64,000 bases of DNA from Panacagrimonas sp963975245 (GCA_963975245.1 CAXBFJ010000014.1:1-64000); one strand, 5' to 3'. Positions 43,456-52,837 are shown, counted from the stretch's first letter. The notes: generated by a model from the sequence alone, not told the origin. Numbers and translations: made by a program.

Positions 43456-44892
43456 CTACTGCTTGGCCGCCGAGCGCGCTAGCATCGAGGTCGTGGAGTA
43501 GCCATCGTGAAAGTCCAGCACGATGACATCCCCGCCGTGGGCCTTCACAGCCTCATATCCCGCGATGTCTTCTGGCTTGTAGTCGCCGCCCTTGACCAGC
43601 AGGTCAGGCAGCACATTTTCAATCAGCCTGGCGGGTGTCTGCTCGGCGAAGGACACCAGATAGTCCACACAACGCAGCCCCGCCAGTACGCGCATGCGAT
43701 CCGCGCAGGGATTCACCGGGCGGTCGGGGCCTTTGTTCAACTGGCGCACGGAATCATCTTCATTGACCGCAACAATCAACAGGTCACCGAGCTGGCGGGC
43801 GGCTTCGAGGTAGCGCACATGACCCACATGCAGCAGATCAAAGACCCCGTTGGTCATGACCACGCGCTTGCCCTGTGCACGGGCACTCGTCACTTTTTCG
43901 AGCAAACGGGATTCATCCAGCAAGCGCTCGTCGCCCGCCGAGGGTTGCTGAAAGGCCTGCTCGATCTCGCTGCGGGTCGTGCTGGCGGTGCCCAGCTTGC
44001 CAACGACGAGTCCAGCTGCGGCATTGGCCATGCGCGTGGCATCGGCCATGTCCATGTTGGCGGCAAGACCGGCCGCCAGCGTTGCGATTACGGTGTCACC
44101 CGCGCCGGTCACATCAAAGACCTCCCGCGCCTGGGTGGGCAGGTGGACGGCCGCTATTCCCGGCCGCAGAAGGCTCATGCCTTTTTCGCTGCGTGTGACC
44201 AGCAGGGCCTGCAGGTCCAGTTCACGACATAGGGCCTCGCCCTTGCGCACCAAAGTGGCTTCGTCAGCACAGGTGCCAACGACGGCTTCCAGTTCAGGAA
44301 CATTCGGCGTCAGCAGCGTGGCACCGCGATAGCGGCTGTAATCGCGTTCCTTGGGGTCAATCAGCACCGGCTTGTTGAGTGCGCGCGCCTGTGCAATCAG
44401 GGCAGGCAGATCACGCAGACTGCCCTTGGCATAGTCCGACAGAATTGCGACCTGCGCTGCGGCCAGACATTCGGTGAAGCGTTGAATCAGTGCGGCTCGA
44501 TCAAACGCCCCATCGCGTGCATACGATTCCTCGAAATCCAGTCGAATGACCTGCTGGTTGCGCGACATGACGCGCAGCTTGGTAATGGTTGGCAGATCCG
44601 GACTTTCGATCCAGTGCGACTGCACGCCAGCCGCGTCCAGACCTTGCGTGAGTTGTTGCGCGGCCTGATCACGGCCAACCACGCCGAGCAGCTCTGCGTG
44701 CGCGCCCAGAGCGGCAAGATTGAGGGCCACGTTGGCAGCGCCGCCGGGGCGGCCTTCGTCCATGCCCACGCGCACGACGGGAACCGGCGCTTCGGGTGAG
44801 ATCCGGTTCGTGGCGCCGGTCCAGTAGCGATCCAGCATCACATCGCCTGCGACCAGCAGGCGCGCCTGAGAAAAATCGGGGATGGCGATCAC
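43456..44892 (-). CDS. hldE: Bifunctional heptose-7-phosphate kinase / heptose-1-phosphate adenylyltransferase HldE
   Basis: A 478-residue fusion. The N-terminal PfkB kinase (about 1-315) shows GRPGGAANVALNLAALGA and FDVTGAGDTVIATLAAGL; the C-terminal cytidylyltransferase-like domain (about 340-478) shows VMTNGVFDLLHVGHVRYLEA (HxGH) and GDYKPEDI. It makes ADP-heptose precursor for the LPS inner core from heptose 7-phosphate. Length matches E. coli HldE. It lies near a GT9 heptosyltransferase gene at 45981, which uses the product. The 3' end is 105 bases from the amidohydrolase start. Confidence 0.97.
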   Translation of the reverse strand: MIAIPDFSQARLLVAGDVMLDRYWTGATNRISPEAPVPVVRVGMDEGRPGGAANVALNLAALGAHAELLGVVGRDQAAQQLTQGLDAAGVQSHWIESPDLPTITKLRVMSRNQQVIRLDFEESYARDGAFDRAALIQRFTECLAAAQVAILSDYAKGSLRDLPALIAQARALNKPVLIDPKERDYSRYRGATLLTPNVPELEAVVGTCADEATLVRKGEALCRELDLQALLVTRSEKGMSLLRPGIAAVHLPTQAREVFDVTGAGDTVIATLAAGLAANMDMADATRMANAAAGLVVGKLGTASTTRSEIEQAFQQPSAGDERLLDESRLLEKVTSARAQGKRVVMTNGVFDLLHVGHVRYLEAARQLGDLLIVAVNEDDSVRQLNKGPDRPVNPCADRMRVLAGLRCVDYLVSFAEQTPARLIENVLPDLLVKGGDYKPEDIAGYEAVKAHGGDVIVLDFHDGYSTTSMLARSAAKQ

Positions 44893-45001
44893 GATAGGCT
44901 CTGCGTTCGGGTCTGCTCTTGTGGATGCGTCCTGCGCCGGAATGCAGCCGCTTTGCGGCGCGCTTCTGCAGATTCTACCCGGCAGCGCCTGATGCCGCCC
45001 C

Positions 45002-45925
45002 TCAGACGCGGGTCAGCCAGTGCGAATGCTGCGGGCTCTGACCTTTGACCGCGGCAAGATAATCTGCCTGCAGCTGCGTCGTGACAGGGCCACGCAGACC
45101 ATCGCCGACGACGCGATTATCCACCTCGCGCACTGGCGTTACTTCCGCAGCGGTGCCGGTAAAGAATACTTCGTCACAGCAGTAAAGCTCGTCGCGCGTG
45201 ATGCGGCGCTCTGTCACTTTGATATTGCGCGCTTGCGCCAGGCTCATCACGGTTCGTCGGGTAATGCCGTCGAGACAGGCATTGAGATCGGGGGTGTGCA
45301 GGGCGCCGTCCTGGACCAGAAACACATTCTCAACGCTGCCTTCTGCCACGTGCCCGCTGGTATCCAGGGTAATGGCCTCGTCGTAGCCGTCGCGCATGAC
45401 TTCATTGAGCGCCATCATCGAATTGATGTAATTGCCATTCGCCTTGGCACGCGCCATCGACGAGTTGACGTAGTTGCGGCTGAAGCTGGAGGTCTTGGCG
45501 CGAATGCCGCGCTCCATGTTCTCTGCGCCCAGATAAGCATCCCATGTCCAGGCGGCGATGATGACGTGGGTTTTCAAGCCGCTCGCGCGCAGCCCCATGC
45601 CCTCAGAGCTGTAGAACACCATGGGGCGCAGATAGGCCTCCTTCAAACCGTTCTTTCGCAGCACATCCAGGTGCGCCTGATTGATCTGATCCTGCGAAAA
45701 CGGCATTTCCATGCCGAGAATCTTTGCCGAATTGAACAGGCGCCGGGTGTGGTCCTGAAGACGAAACAAGGCCGAGCCATCAGCGGTGCGATATGCGCGC
45801 ACGCCTTCGAAACAGCCCACGCCATAATGCAGGGTGTAAGTCATGACGTGGACCTGGCATTCGCGCCAGGGGCGCAGATCGCCATCGAACCAGATCCAGC
45901 CGTCGCGGTCGGCCATTGAATTCAT
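45002..45925 (-). CDS. ilvE: Branched-chain amino acid aminotransferase
   Basis: A 307-residue class IV PLP aminotransferase. HYGVGCFEGVRAY, SSMARAKANGNYINSMMA (PLP Lys region), GSVENVFLV and FFTGTAAEVTPVREVD are all IlvE signatures. It interconverts Leu, Ile and Val with their 2-oxo acids, and so would feed the bkd operon at 60631-64000. The ATG at 45925 follows CAGGGATCAACG (weak site); a second ATG at 45916 is possible. It is divergent from the heptosyltransferase gene with a 55-base gap. Confidence 0.95.
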   Translation of the reverse strand: MNSMADRDGWIWFDGDLRPWRECQVHVMTYTLHYGVGCFEGVRAYRTADGSALFRLQDHTRRLFNSAKILGMEMPFSQDQINQAHLDVLRKNGLKEAYLRPMVFYSSEGMGLRASGLKTHVIIAAWTWDAYLGAENMERGIRAKTSSFSRNYVNSSMARAKANGNYINSMMALNEVMRDGYDEAITLDTSGHVAEGSVENVFLVQDGALHTPDLNACLDGITRRTVMSLAQARNIKVTERRITRDELYCCDEVFFTGTAAEVTPVREVDNRVVGDGLRGPVTTQLQADYLAAVKGQSPQHSHWLTRV

Positions 45926-45949
45926 CGTTGATCCCTGCTCACATGCAAA

Positions 45950-45968
45950 GCCCGCCAAAGCGGCGGGC
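45950..45968. promoter_or_regulatory. GC-rich hairpin in the ilvE/heptosyltransferase divergent gap
   Basis: GCCCGCC (45950-45956) and GGCGGGC (45962-45968) are perfect 7-bp arms around a 5-base loop. It fills the middle of a 55-base divergent gap, 12 bases before the plus-strand ATG. Only TTT follows on the minus strand. It could be a weak terminator-like insulator, a leader structure or an operator. Confidence 0.5.
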
Positions 45969-45980
45969 GAGCCTTATTAT

Positions 45981-47015
45981 ATGCCGGTGAAACTCGAACA
46001 CTCTCCCCCAAAACGCATTCTCATCGTCCGTATTTCCGCGCTGGGAGACATCGTCTTCTGCACGTCCTTGCTGGAGGGTTTGCGGCGAACCTATCCGACG
46101 GCGCATATCGCCTGGCTCGTGGAGCCCAACTTCGGCGGCATTTTGGAAGGAGACCCGCGGATCAATGAGATCATCCGTCTGCCATCGGGTGCGATGAAGA
46201 GCCTGTCAGGCCTGCGTGCCGCGCGAGCCATGCTCCGACAGGAGCCGAAATTTGATTGGGTGATTGATGCGCAGGGCTTGCTCAAATCGCGGTTCCTGGC
46301 GCGCTGCGTCAAGGCTTCACGCTATTTCGGATTCGAGTCCAAGGAGCCGGGCGCCTTCCTGATGAACCGCCTGTTTGCCAAGGGTGGTGATCCGGCGCAG
46401 ATCAGCTCCGAGTATCGCTATCTTGCTGCCGAGCTGACCGGCCCTGATCCGGGTCCACCGCGCCTGATGCCCTCGCGCATGTCACGCGAACGTGCGCAGA
46501 AAATCCTGGAGAACACCAGTCTCGATGCAGGCTTTATCGCGCTATGCCCGTTTACGACGCGACCGCAGAAACATTGGCGCGAAGAACACTGGGGCACGCT
46601 CGCGCATAAGTTGATGGACTTGGGCATCGGACGCTGTGTGCTGCTGGGTGGCCCGCAGGATCGCGAAGCGGCCAAGCGCATCATGGCCGGTATGCCGCGC
46701 GGATCGGTTGATCTGGTGGGTGCAACACCGCTGCCGGATATTGCAGCAGTGATTGACAGCGCGCGGCTGATCATTGGTGTCGATACCGGACTGACACACA
46801 TTGGTATCGCGGTACGCCGCCCGGTCATCGCGCTGTTTGGTTCCACGCGCCCCTACACCGAAGGTGCCGATACGGCGCTGCGTGTGGTCTTTCATCCCTT
46901 GCCCTGTGCGCCCTGCAAACGAAATCCGACCTGCGGCGGGACCTTCGCCTGCATGCGCGATCTGTCGCCGGACCTGATCGCAAAAGTGGCCGGACAATTT
47001 ATTGGTCGCGCGTGA
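45981..47015 (+). CDS. Glycosyltransferase family 9, LPS heptosyltransferase-like
   Basis: A 344-residue GT9 enzyme. ILIVRISALGDIVFCTSLLE with GLRRTYPTAHIAWLVEP is the N-terminal acceptor-side signature, and IIGVDTGLTHIGIAVRRPVI with ALFGSTRP is the ADP-heptose donor site; a Cys-rich PCAPCKRNPTCGG region follows. It should add heptose to lipid A-Kdo or the first heptose (WaaC/WaaF type; I cannot say which). ATG at 45981 is taken because the family starts here; the longer frame lies inside ilvE DNA. Its stop overlaps the next gene start (GTGA). Confidence 0.9.
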   Translation: MPVKLEHSPPKRILIVRISALGDIVFCTSLLEGLRRTYPTAHIAWLVEPNFGGILEGDPRINEIIRLPSGAMKSLSGLRAARAMLRQEPKFDWVIDAQGLLKSRFLARCVKASRYFGFESKEPGAFLMNRLFAKGGDPAQISSEYRYLAAELTGPDPGPPRLMPSRMSRERAQKILENTSLDAGFIALCPFTTRPQKHWREEHWGTLAHKLMDLGIGRCVLLGGPQDREAAKRIMAGMPRGSVDLVGATPLPDIAAVIDSARLIIGVDTGLTHIGIAVRRPVIALFGSTRPYTEGADTALRVVFHPLPCAPCKRNPTCGGTFACMRDLSPDLIAKVAGQFIGRA

Positions 47016-48088
47016 AAATTCTCCACGTTGAAACCGGGATGTCGATGTACGGCGGTGCGCAGCAGGTGGCGTATCTGCTTGAGTCGATGGCACGGCACGG
47101 AATCGAGAACATTCTGGTGTGCCCGCCGGGTGCTGCGATCGGACAGCATTTCTCGAATGTTTCCGGTGTCAGGGTTTGCGAGGTTCCCTGTTCCGGCGAT
47201 CTGGACCTGATGTTCATATCGCGGCTACGCAAGGTCTTGCGTCAACACCAGCCCGATCTGGTTCATCTTCACTCGCGCCGCGGCGCAGACCTGCTCGGCG
47301 GCATCGCGGCAAAACGCGAGCGCATCGCCTGCGTGTTGTCGCGCCGTGTCGATAATCCCGAGAACCGCTGGTGGGCTGCGCTCAAGTATCGATTATTCGA
47401 CCGGGTGATCTGCATCTCACAGGGTATCTCGGCGGTGCTTTCAGACTGCGGCGTCGCCCGAGAGAAATTGCGCGCGGTGCGCTCCAGCGTTGATCCTGTC
47501 CCTTGGCAGCATGCGGAATCGCGCGAAGCCTTTTGCACGGAGTTCGGCGTTCCCACGGATGCGGTGCTGATCGGAGTGGTCGCGCAGTTGATCGAGCGCA
47601 AGGGACATCGCGTGCTGTTTGAAGCGCTCCGGATGATCCCGCAACGTGATGCCTTGAAAGTAATCTGCTTTGGCAAAGGACCGATTCGTGAGTCACTGGA
47701 GCAGGATGCTGCTGATCTGTCCGATACCGTGAGTTTTGCTGGGTTTCGAGACGACTTGCCGAGATGGGTCGGTGCCCTGGATATCCTGGTGCATCCGGCG
47801 ATGATGGAAGGTCTGGGTGTTTCGCTGTTGCAGGCCAGTGCAGCCGGGGTGCCCATAATTGCCAGTCGGGCAGGGGGGATGCCCGAAGCTGTCGCCGATG
47901 GTGTCAGCGGCATGCTGGTCGCGCCGGGTGATGCCGCAGAACTCGCGCAAGCCTTGAGCAAGCTCTGCACAGATGCAGCACTGCGCAAGACCCTGGGCGC
48001 GCAGGGGCAAAAGCGCACCGAGGAAGAGTTTTCAGTTGAGAAGATGGTGCAGGGCAATATCGCGGTTTACCGGGAACTGCTCGCTTAA
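47012..48088 (+). CDS. Glycosyltransferase family 4
   Basis: A 358-residue GT4 enzyme. KILHVETGMSMYGGAQQVAYL (first 20 residues) is the usual N-terminal loop; VVAQLIERKGHRVLFEALRM opens the donor domain; HPAMMEGLGVSLLQASAAGVP (about 250-270) carries the catalytic E region. The start is GTG at 47012, overlapping the GT9 stop by 4 bases, so both are co-translated. Likely adds a core or outer-core sugar. It is convergent with the next glycosyltransferase gene, 23 bases away. Confidence 0.9.
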   Translation: MKILHVETGMSMYGGAQQVAYLLESMARHGIENILVCPPGAAIGQHFSNVSGVRVCEVPCSGDLDLMFISRLRKVLRQHQPDLVHLHSRRGADLLGGIAAKRERIACVLSRRVDNPENRWWAALKYRLFDRVICISQGISAVLSDCGVAREKLRAVRSSVDPVPWQHAESREAFCTEFGVPTDAVLIGVVAQLIERKGHRVLFEALRMIPQRDALKVICFGKGPIRESLEQDAADLSDTVSFAGFRDDLPRWVGALDILVHPAMMEGLGVSLLQASAAGVPIIASRAGGMPEAVADGVSGMLVAPGDAAELAQALSKLCTDAALRKTLGAQGQKRTEEEFSVEKMVQGNIAVYRELLA

Positions 48089-48111
48089 GCGTGTTTTCCT
48101 GATATTGCGGA

Positions 48112-49176
48112 TCAGCGAAGATCACGCAGCATTCGCTGGTAGAAGTCTGTCAGCGACTCGATCGTTTTTTGTTCGCTGTAGTGCGACTGATAATGCTGTT
48201 TTCCGCTCAAGGCCAAAGATTGGCGCAGATCAGGTTCGCCCAGCAGGCGGTGCAGGGTTTGTGAAAGTGATGCAGGGTCTTGAACAGGGCAGAGCAAGCC
48301 GTTCTGTCCATGTGCAATCAATTCAAGTCCGCCATCGGTTTGCGTACAGACCACTGGCAGGCCTCGGCTCCAGGCTTCGAGAATGACATTGCCCATGGGT
48401 TCTATGCGTGAGGGGCAGACAAACATGTCGGCAAGCTGCAGCGCGTTCAGCGGCTGATCCAGCCAACCACTGAAATGAATGCGAGCCGCGTTTTGCTGTG
48501 CTTGGCGCTGCAATTGCTGGCGCATCGGGCCATCGCCGATTAACAGCAGATGCAACGGGCGCCCTCCAATCTCTACCGGCAGCTTCGAGAAAGCTGAGAT
48601 GAGATCCTGAAAACCCTTCTTCTCGAAAAAGCGCCCCAGACCGACCACCAGCAGGGCATGTTCGGGGAGGTGCAGGTCGAGTCGGGTCGGCTGTGGGCTT
48701 TCGCAGCGTGTTTGTTCGGGAACAAAGTTGTTGATCTGTTGCACGCGCTTAGCCGGAAAACCGGCATTGATCATCCACCGGCGCATGCCCTCGGTGTTCA
48801 CGATCCAGCCGTGGGCGTGGCGAAAGTGGCGCGGCTTGTAGTGGCCGCCGAGACGGGCCAGGTGCAGGAAGCGTCGGGGCGGGCGTGTCAGCCAGGTGGC
48901 GCGTGAGGCCCAGGTCTGGACGATCGGTGCGTCCTGCTCCGAGATCCAGCGGCGGATGTCGAGCACGCTGCCAAGGTCCAGATAATTTCTCATCGCAAAT
49001 GAAGTGCAGGACATGCCGGCACCGATCTGTGTCGCCAGTTTGGCCCCGCTTCGGACGCCACAGCAGACCGGATGTCCGGAACTATTCAGCGCATGTGTGT
49101 GACGCAGGAAGCTGGTTTCTGCCCCGCCCATTTGCGGGCTGGCGATGAGGTGAAGACTGCGCAGTTCTGCGCGCAT
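48112..49176 (-). CDS. Glycosyltransferase family 4
   Basis: A 354-residue GT4 enzyme with N-terminal LHLIASPQMGGAETSFLRHT, donor-domain start LLVVGLGRFFEKKGFQDLIS and CPSRIEPMGNVILEAWSRGLPVV (E-x7-E region). The start codon overlaps the stop of the upstream GT4 gene (TGATG), so it is the last gene of the minus operon pdxH-asnB-GT4-GT4. Its substrate is unknown. Confidence 0.9.
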   Translation of the reverse strand: MRAELRSLHLIASPQMGGAETSFLRHTHALNSSGHPVCCGVRSGAKLATQIGAGMSCTSFAMRNYLDLGSVLDIRRWISEQDAPIVQTWASRATWLTRPPRRFLHLARLGGHYKPRHFRHAHGWIVNTEGMRRWMINAGFPAKRVQQINNFVPEQTRCESPQPTRLDLHLPEHALLVVGLGRFFEKKGFQDLISAFSKLPVEIGGRPLHLLLIGDGPMRQQLQRQAQQNAARIHFSGWLDQPLNALQLADMFVCPSRIEPMGNVILEAWSRGLPVVCTQTDGGLELIAHGQNGLLCPVQDPASLSQTLHRLLGEPDLRQSLALSGKQHYQSHYSEQKTIESLTDFYQRMLRDLR

Positions 49177-50306
49177 CAGGCGTCGGGGAGCAATCCCATC
49201 AACTGCAGATAACGATTGGCACTGAGGTCTGCGCGATATTCCCGAACCGCTTCCCGCAGCGTCTCTGCGGGCAAGGGGTTTTCCAGAGTGGCCAACATGG
49301 CGTCTGCCATTGCTTCGTGGTCACCAACCGCCACCAGCGGGCCGTATCGGCCACCATCGAGCGTCTCTACAGGCCCACTGGGACAATCAGTGGAGACGCT
49401 GGGGATGCCCAATGCCAGCGCTTCGGTCAGGGCGTTGGGTGAGCCTTCCCAGGCCGAGGAGAGAACGAACTGATCGGCGCGTGACAGCCAGGCATAGGGA
49501 TTTTTCTGGAACCCCGGCAGGAGCAGGTGCTGGCTGATGCCCAGTTCGGAAGCGAGTCGTTCGTGTTGCTCACGATCACCGGGTTCAGGACCGTCACCGA
49601 GAATGATCAGGCGCGCAGCCCTGGTCTTGATCACCTTTGAAAAGGCGCGCAATAGACTGGGAAAATCCTTCTGCCGGGTCAGGCGGCCCATGCCCAGGAT
49701 CACAGGGACCGACTTGTCTGTGAGCCAGGGATGTGGCGCGTCTTCGCTTGCCAGTTCGGCCAGACGTGGCGTGATCACCGGGTTTCGGATGACGTGTACC
49801 TTGTCGGGTGCGATGCCGGTGACCTTGAGTGTGTCCTGACGCACCCCTTCCGAAACGGCAATGACGCCTTGCGCGCGAGGGTATTTGCGCTTCATCGGGG
49901 TGGTCCGCAGCCAGCGACTGAGCAGATCTTTGCGTTCAAGCGCAGCGGAGAGATTGGTGCCCAGCCGGATAAACACGGGGGTGTTGGTGCCGGCCTTGGC
50001 CGCTGCCCCCAGTGCTGCACGCCCAGCGCGATCCTTTGCGGCGAGCAGGGCATCCGGCTTGAACTTTCTCAGGTACTCAGCGACTTCGCCCACGCTGCTC
50101 CAGGAATGCTTAGAGCCAAGACGAATGATGTTGACCTCATCCGAGATCAGGCTGGCGTGACCACCGCGCAGCTTCAGAGCCAGCAGGTCGACGTCCACAT
50201 GCTTCACCGCTGCTGCGCAGAGGTTGGAGACCATGCGTTCGACGCCGCCGTCGCCAGAAAACGAAATGAATACGGCCAGCCGTTTTCGGCGTGTCGTCTC
50301 AGACAT
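49176..50306 (-). CDS. Glycosyltransferase family 4 (paralogue of the 25544 gene product)
   Basis: A 376-residue GT4 enzyme. RLAVFISFSGDGGVERMVSN is the N-terminal loop; VILGMGRLTRQKDFPSLLRAF starts the donor domain; SSAWEGSPNALTEALALGIPSV is the catalytic block and CPSGPVETLDGGRYGPLV the end. The G-V-[ED]-R, KDFP and CPSGP stretches match the GT4 at 25544-26695. ATG at 50306 gives MSETTRRKRLAVF; it lies inside the 3' end of asnB (8-base overlap), and the longer frame to 50378 is just asnB antiphase DNA. Confidence 0.9.
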   Translation of the reverse strand: MSETTRRKRLAVFISFSGDGGVERMVSNLCAAAVKHVDVDLLALKLRGGHASLISDEVNIIRLGSKHSWSSVGEVAEYLRKFKPDALLAAKDRAGRAALGAAAKAGTNTPVFIRLGTNLSAALERKDLLSRWLRTTPMKRKYPRAQGVIAVSEGVRQDTLKVTGIAPDKVHVIRNPVITPRLAELASEDAPHPWLTDKSVPVILGMGRLTRQKDFPSLLRAFSKVIKTRAARLIILGDGPEPGDREQHERLASELGISQHLLLPGFQKNPYAWLSRADQFVLSSAWEGSPNALTEALALGIPSVSTDCPSGPVETLDGGRYGPLVAVGDHEAMADAMLATLENPLPAETLREAVREYRADLSANRYLQLMGLLPDA

Positions 50307-52113
50307 AACGTAGGGGGTCCTCTTCTGTGGCCGGCGCCTCCGAGCTGCGGGCCACGAACAATCCATGCCAGATGGCAAACTGCATCAGGCTCCATATTTC
50401 ACGGGTCACATCCTGCTTTTCCGCCTGACGGCCAAGCAGAGCGAGCACCGCTTGCGGCTCGCACCACTGGCGAATGGCTTCATTCTTCGGCAGGCGCGCA
50501 GCTAGTTCAGTCAGGAAATCGCCCTGCAACCATTCGCCGACAGGGACGTGGAAGCCGGACTTGTGACGCCACACGTGGTCGCTGGGAAGAAATTTCTCGG
50601 ACCAGCGTTTGAGAAAGACCTTGCCCGAGTCCTTGCGCGCCTTCAGTGCGTCCGGCAGCGACAGTCCGAATTCGATGACGCGATGATCGACGAACGGCAC
50701 GCGTCCTTCCACGCTCGAAGCCATGAGCATGCGATCTGCCTTGACCAGAAGATCGTCCGGCAGATTGGTGGATAGATCCACGTACTGGCGACGTTGAAGG
50801 TCGCTCCATGCTTCTGGTGTTTCGCGCCAGGCCTCGATGAACGGTGCGCGATGCAAATCCAGGGCATCGTGCAAAGCGGGCCTGAACAGGCGGCTCAACT
50901 TGCCGGACTTGAGTTCCCCGCGGGTGCGGAAGCCGCCACTGCCGGGATAGCGCAAATTCTTGAACACGCGTTCGGCCCAGGCGGGACGATAGCGACCGTA
51001 GCCGGCAAATGCCTCATCGCCACCTTCGCCGCTGAAGATCACCTTCAGGTCCTGGCTGGCGGCTTCGGCCAGAGCCAGGGTCGGGAGGCAGGCGTAGTCC
51101 CGCATCAAGTCATCCGCAGCCCAGACGCAGCGCGGTAGCCGTCGAAATACTTGCTGTGACGACAGGCGAATGGCCTGGTGCTCAGAACCAAACAGTTTGG
51201 CCATGCGTTCGGCGCCGTCCAGCTCATCCTTGAGCTTGGCGTTTTCCCAGCCCATCGAGTAGCTGCGGATGGGTTTTGAATGCATCTGCCGCAACTGGGC
51301 AAGCAGCACCGCCGAATCCACGCCACCAGACAGGAAAACACCAAAAGGCACATCCGAGCGCATGTGCTGGCGCATGACCTCCTCAAACAGCGGCTCCCAT
51401 TCCTCTACGGCTTGCTCATAGTCGATTTCGCGCGGCATGACCGAGCGCGCAGACCAGTATCGGTGGTGCGCCATTTCCAGCTGTAGATCAATGCGAATGG
51501 CCTCGCCCGGCAGGACCCGGTGGATGCCCTGAAAAATGGTTTCGCGGCCGCTGGAATTTTGATTCTGAAAAAACTGGGCCAGCGCCTTGGGGTTGATCTC
51601 CGGGGACTTTGGCATGGCCGCGAGGATGGCCTTGATCTCTGACGCAAACAGGATGCGGTCGTCCAGTCTCGCGTAATACAGCGGCTTGATTCCGAGTCGG
51701 TCACGGACGAGCCAGAGCTCGTTCATTTCGTGATCGAACAATGCGAGCGCGTACATGCCCTGCAGGCGGTCCAGTGAGGCCTTGCCCCAATGCGCCCATC
51801 CATGGAGCGCCACTTCGCTATCAGATTGGCTCAGCGGCGCCGCGCCGAGCGATTCCAGTTCCTGTCGCAGTTCGACGTAGTTGTAGATCTCGCCATTGCA
51901 GACCATGGCGTAGCGCTTGTCCCGGTCATGCAGGGGCTGGTGACCGCCTGGCAGGTCAATGATGGACAGGCGGGTGTGCGCAATACCGAATGTCTCTGAA
52001 ACGTAATGCCCCTGATCCTCCGGGCCGCGGTGGACCAGGGTCTGCGCCATGGCGCGAAGCACAGGGACTTCGGCGCCACCGTGGCGCCTCACCATGCCGG
52101 CAATCCCACACAT
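50299..52113 (-). CDS. asnB: Asparagine synthase-like glutamine amidotransferase
   Basis: A 604-residue protein with an N-terminal class II glutaminase (MCGIAGMV with nucleophile Cys2; NGEIYNYVELR) and a C-terminal synthetase (GVFLSGGVDSAVLLAQL, about 255-271, the SGGxDS PP-loop; SGEGGDEAFAGYGRY). It makes Asn from Asp, or amidates another carboxylate. It overlaps a glycosyltransferase gene and abuts pdxH, in a surface-glycan region, so a role like WbpS (amidating a uronic acid sugar) is a real alternative. Longer than E. coli AsnB (554) at the C-terminus, as in many non-enteric and glycan-linked homologues. Confidence 0.88.
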   Translation of the reverse strand: MCGIAGMVRRHGGAEVPVLRAMAQTLVHRGPEDQGHYVSETFGIAHTRLSIIDLPGGHQPLHDRDKRYAMVCNGEIYNYVELRQELESLGAAPLSQSDSEVALHGWAHWGKASLDRLQGMYALALFDHEMNELWLVRDRLGIKPLYYARLDDRILFASEIKAILAAMPKSPEINPKALAQFFQNQNSSGRETIFQGIHRVLPGEAIRIDLQLEMAHHRYWSARSVMPREIDYEQAVEEWEPLFEEVMRQHMRSDVPFGVFLSGGVDSAVLLAQLRQMHSKPIRSYSMGWENAKLKDELDGAERMAKLFGSEHQAIRLSSQQVFRRLPRCVWAADDLMRDYACLPTLALAEAASQDLKVIFSGEGGDEAFAGYGRYRPAWAERVFKNLRYPGSGGFRTRGELKSGKLSRLFRPALHDALDLHRAPFIEAWRETPEAWSDLQRRQYVDLSTNLPDDLLVKADRMLMASSVEGRVPFVDHRVIEFGLSLPDALKARKDSGKVFLKRWSEKFLPSDHVWRHKSGFHVPVGEWLQGDFLTELAARLPKNEAIRQWCEPQAVLALLGRQAEKQDVTREIWSLMQFAIWHGLFVARSSEAPATEEDPLRYV

Positions 52114-52730
52114 CAGGGTTCCAGCCGGTCAATCACCCAGGTGCCGCCCTGCTGCTGGTAGCGCAAACGATCGTGCAGGCGGCTCCTGCGACCCTGCCAG
52201 AATTCGAACACGCAAGGTGCCACGACGAACCCGCCCCAGCGTTCTGGCAGCGGTATTTCCTTGCCCTCCATCGCGGCCTCATTGCGGGCGTAGCGGGCCT
52301 CCAGGGTTTCGCGGGAATCCACGACCCGGGATTGATGCGAGGTCATGGCGCCGAGTTGTGACTTTCGCGGACGAGAATGGAAATATTGTTCTGACATTTC
52401 ACGACTGAGCCTGCGCGCCGTGCCTTCCACGCGCACCTGACGTTCCAGCCGGTCCCACCAGAAGGTGAGGGCGACATCGCCATTGGCAGACAATTCCTGA
52501 CCCTTGGCGCCTTCGTAGTCGGTATAAAAGCAGATGCCGTGCTCATGAAAGCCCTTGAACAGCACCATGCGCGCGCGTGGTTTGCCGTCAGGGCCGATCG
52601 TCGCCAGGTTCATGGCAGTGGGCTCGATCTGGCCAGCTTTTTTGGCGGCATTGATCCAGGATTCGAGCTGCGCGATGGGGTCCGGATTGAGCTCGGTTTC
52701 GTTCAGATTGGGGGATTGATTGTCTTGCAT
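52113..52730 (-). CDS. pdxH: Pyridoxamine 5'-phosphate oxidase
   Basis: A 205-residue FMN flavoprotein that oxidises PNP/PMP to PLP. AMNLATIGPDGKPRARMVLFKG and YTDYEGAKGQELSANGDVAL carry FMN/PLP contacts; the end RLHDRLRYQQQGGTWVIDRLEP is the classic PdxH C-terminus. PNPOx domain plus C-terminal dimerisation region are complete. Its stop and the asnB start share a base (TGATG). It leads the minus operon and is divergent from the sensor kinase gene. Confidence 0.96.
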   Translation of the reverse strand: MQDNQSPNLNETELNPDPIAQLESWINAAKKAGQIEPTAMNLATIGPDGKPRARMVLFKGFHEHGICFYTDYEGAKGQELSANGDVALTFWWDRLERQVRVEGTARRLSREMSEQYFHSRPRKSQLGAMTSHQSRVVDSRETLEARYARNEAAMEGKEIPLPERWGGFVVAPCVFEFWQGRRSRLHDRLRYQQQGGTWVIDRLEP

Positions 52731-52837
52731 GACGACAAGTGTGCCCCAGCTTGATGCCGTTCGGCGCGTCGTCTCACATGAAGACGCGTTAAGGCTGGCA
52801 CAATTGCTTCAAACCTGAATAACGTCTTTCGACCCAC

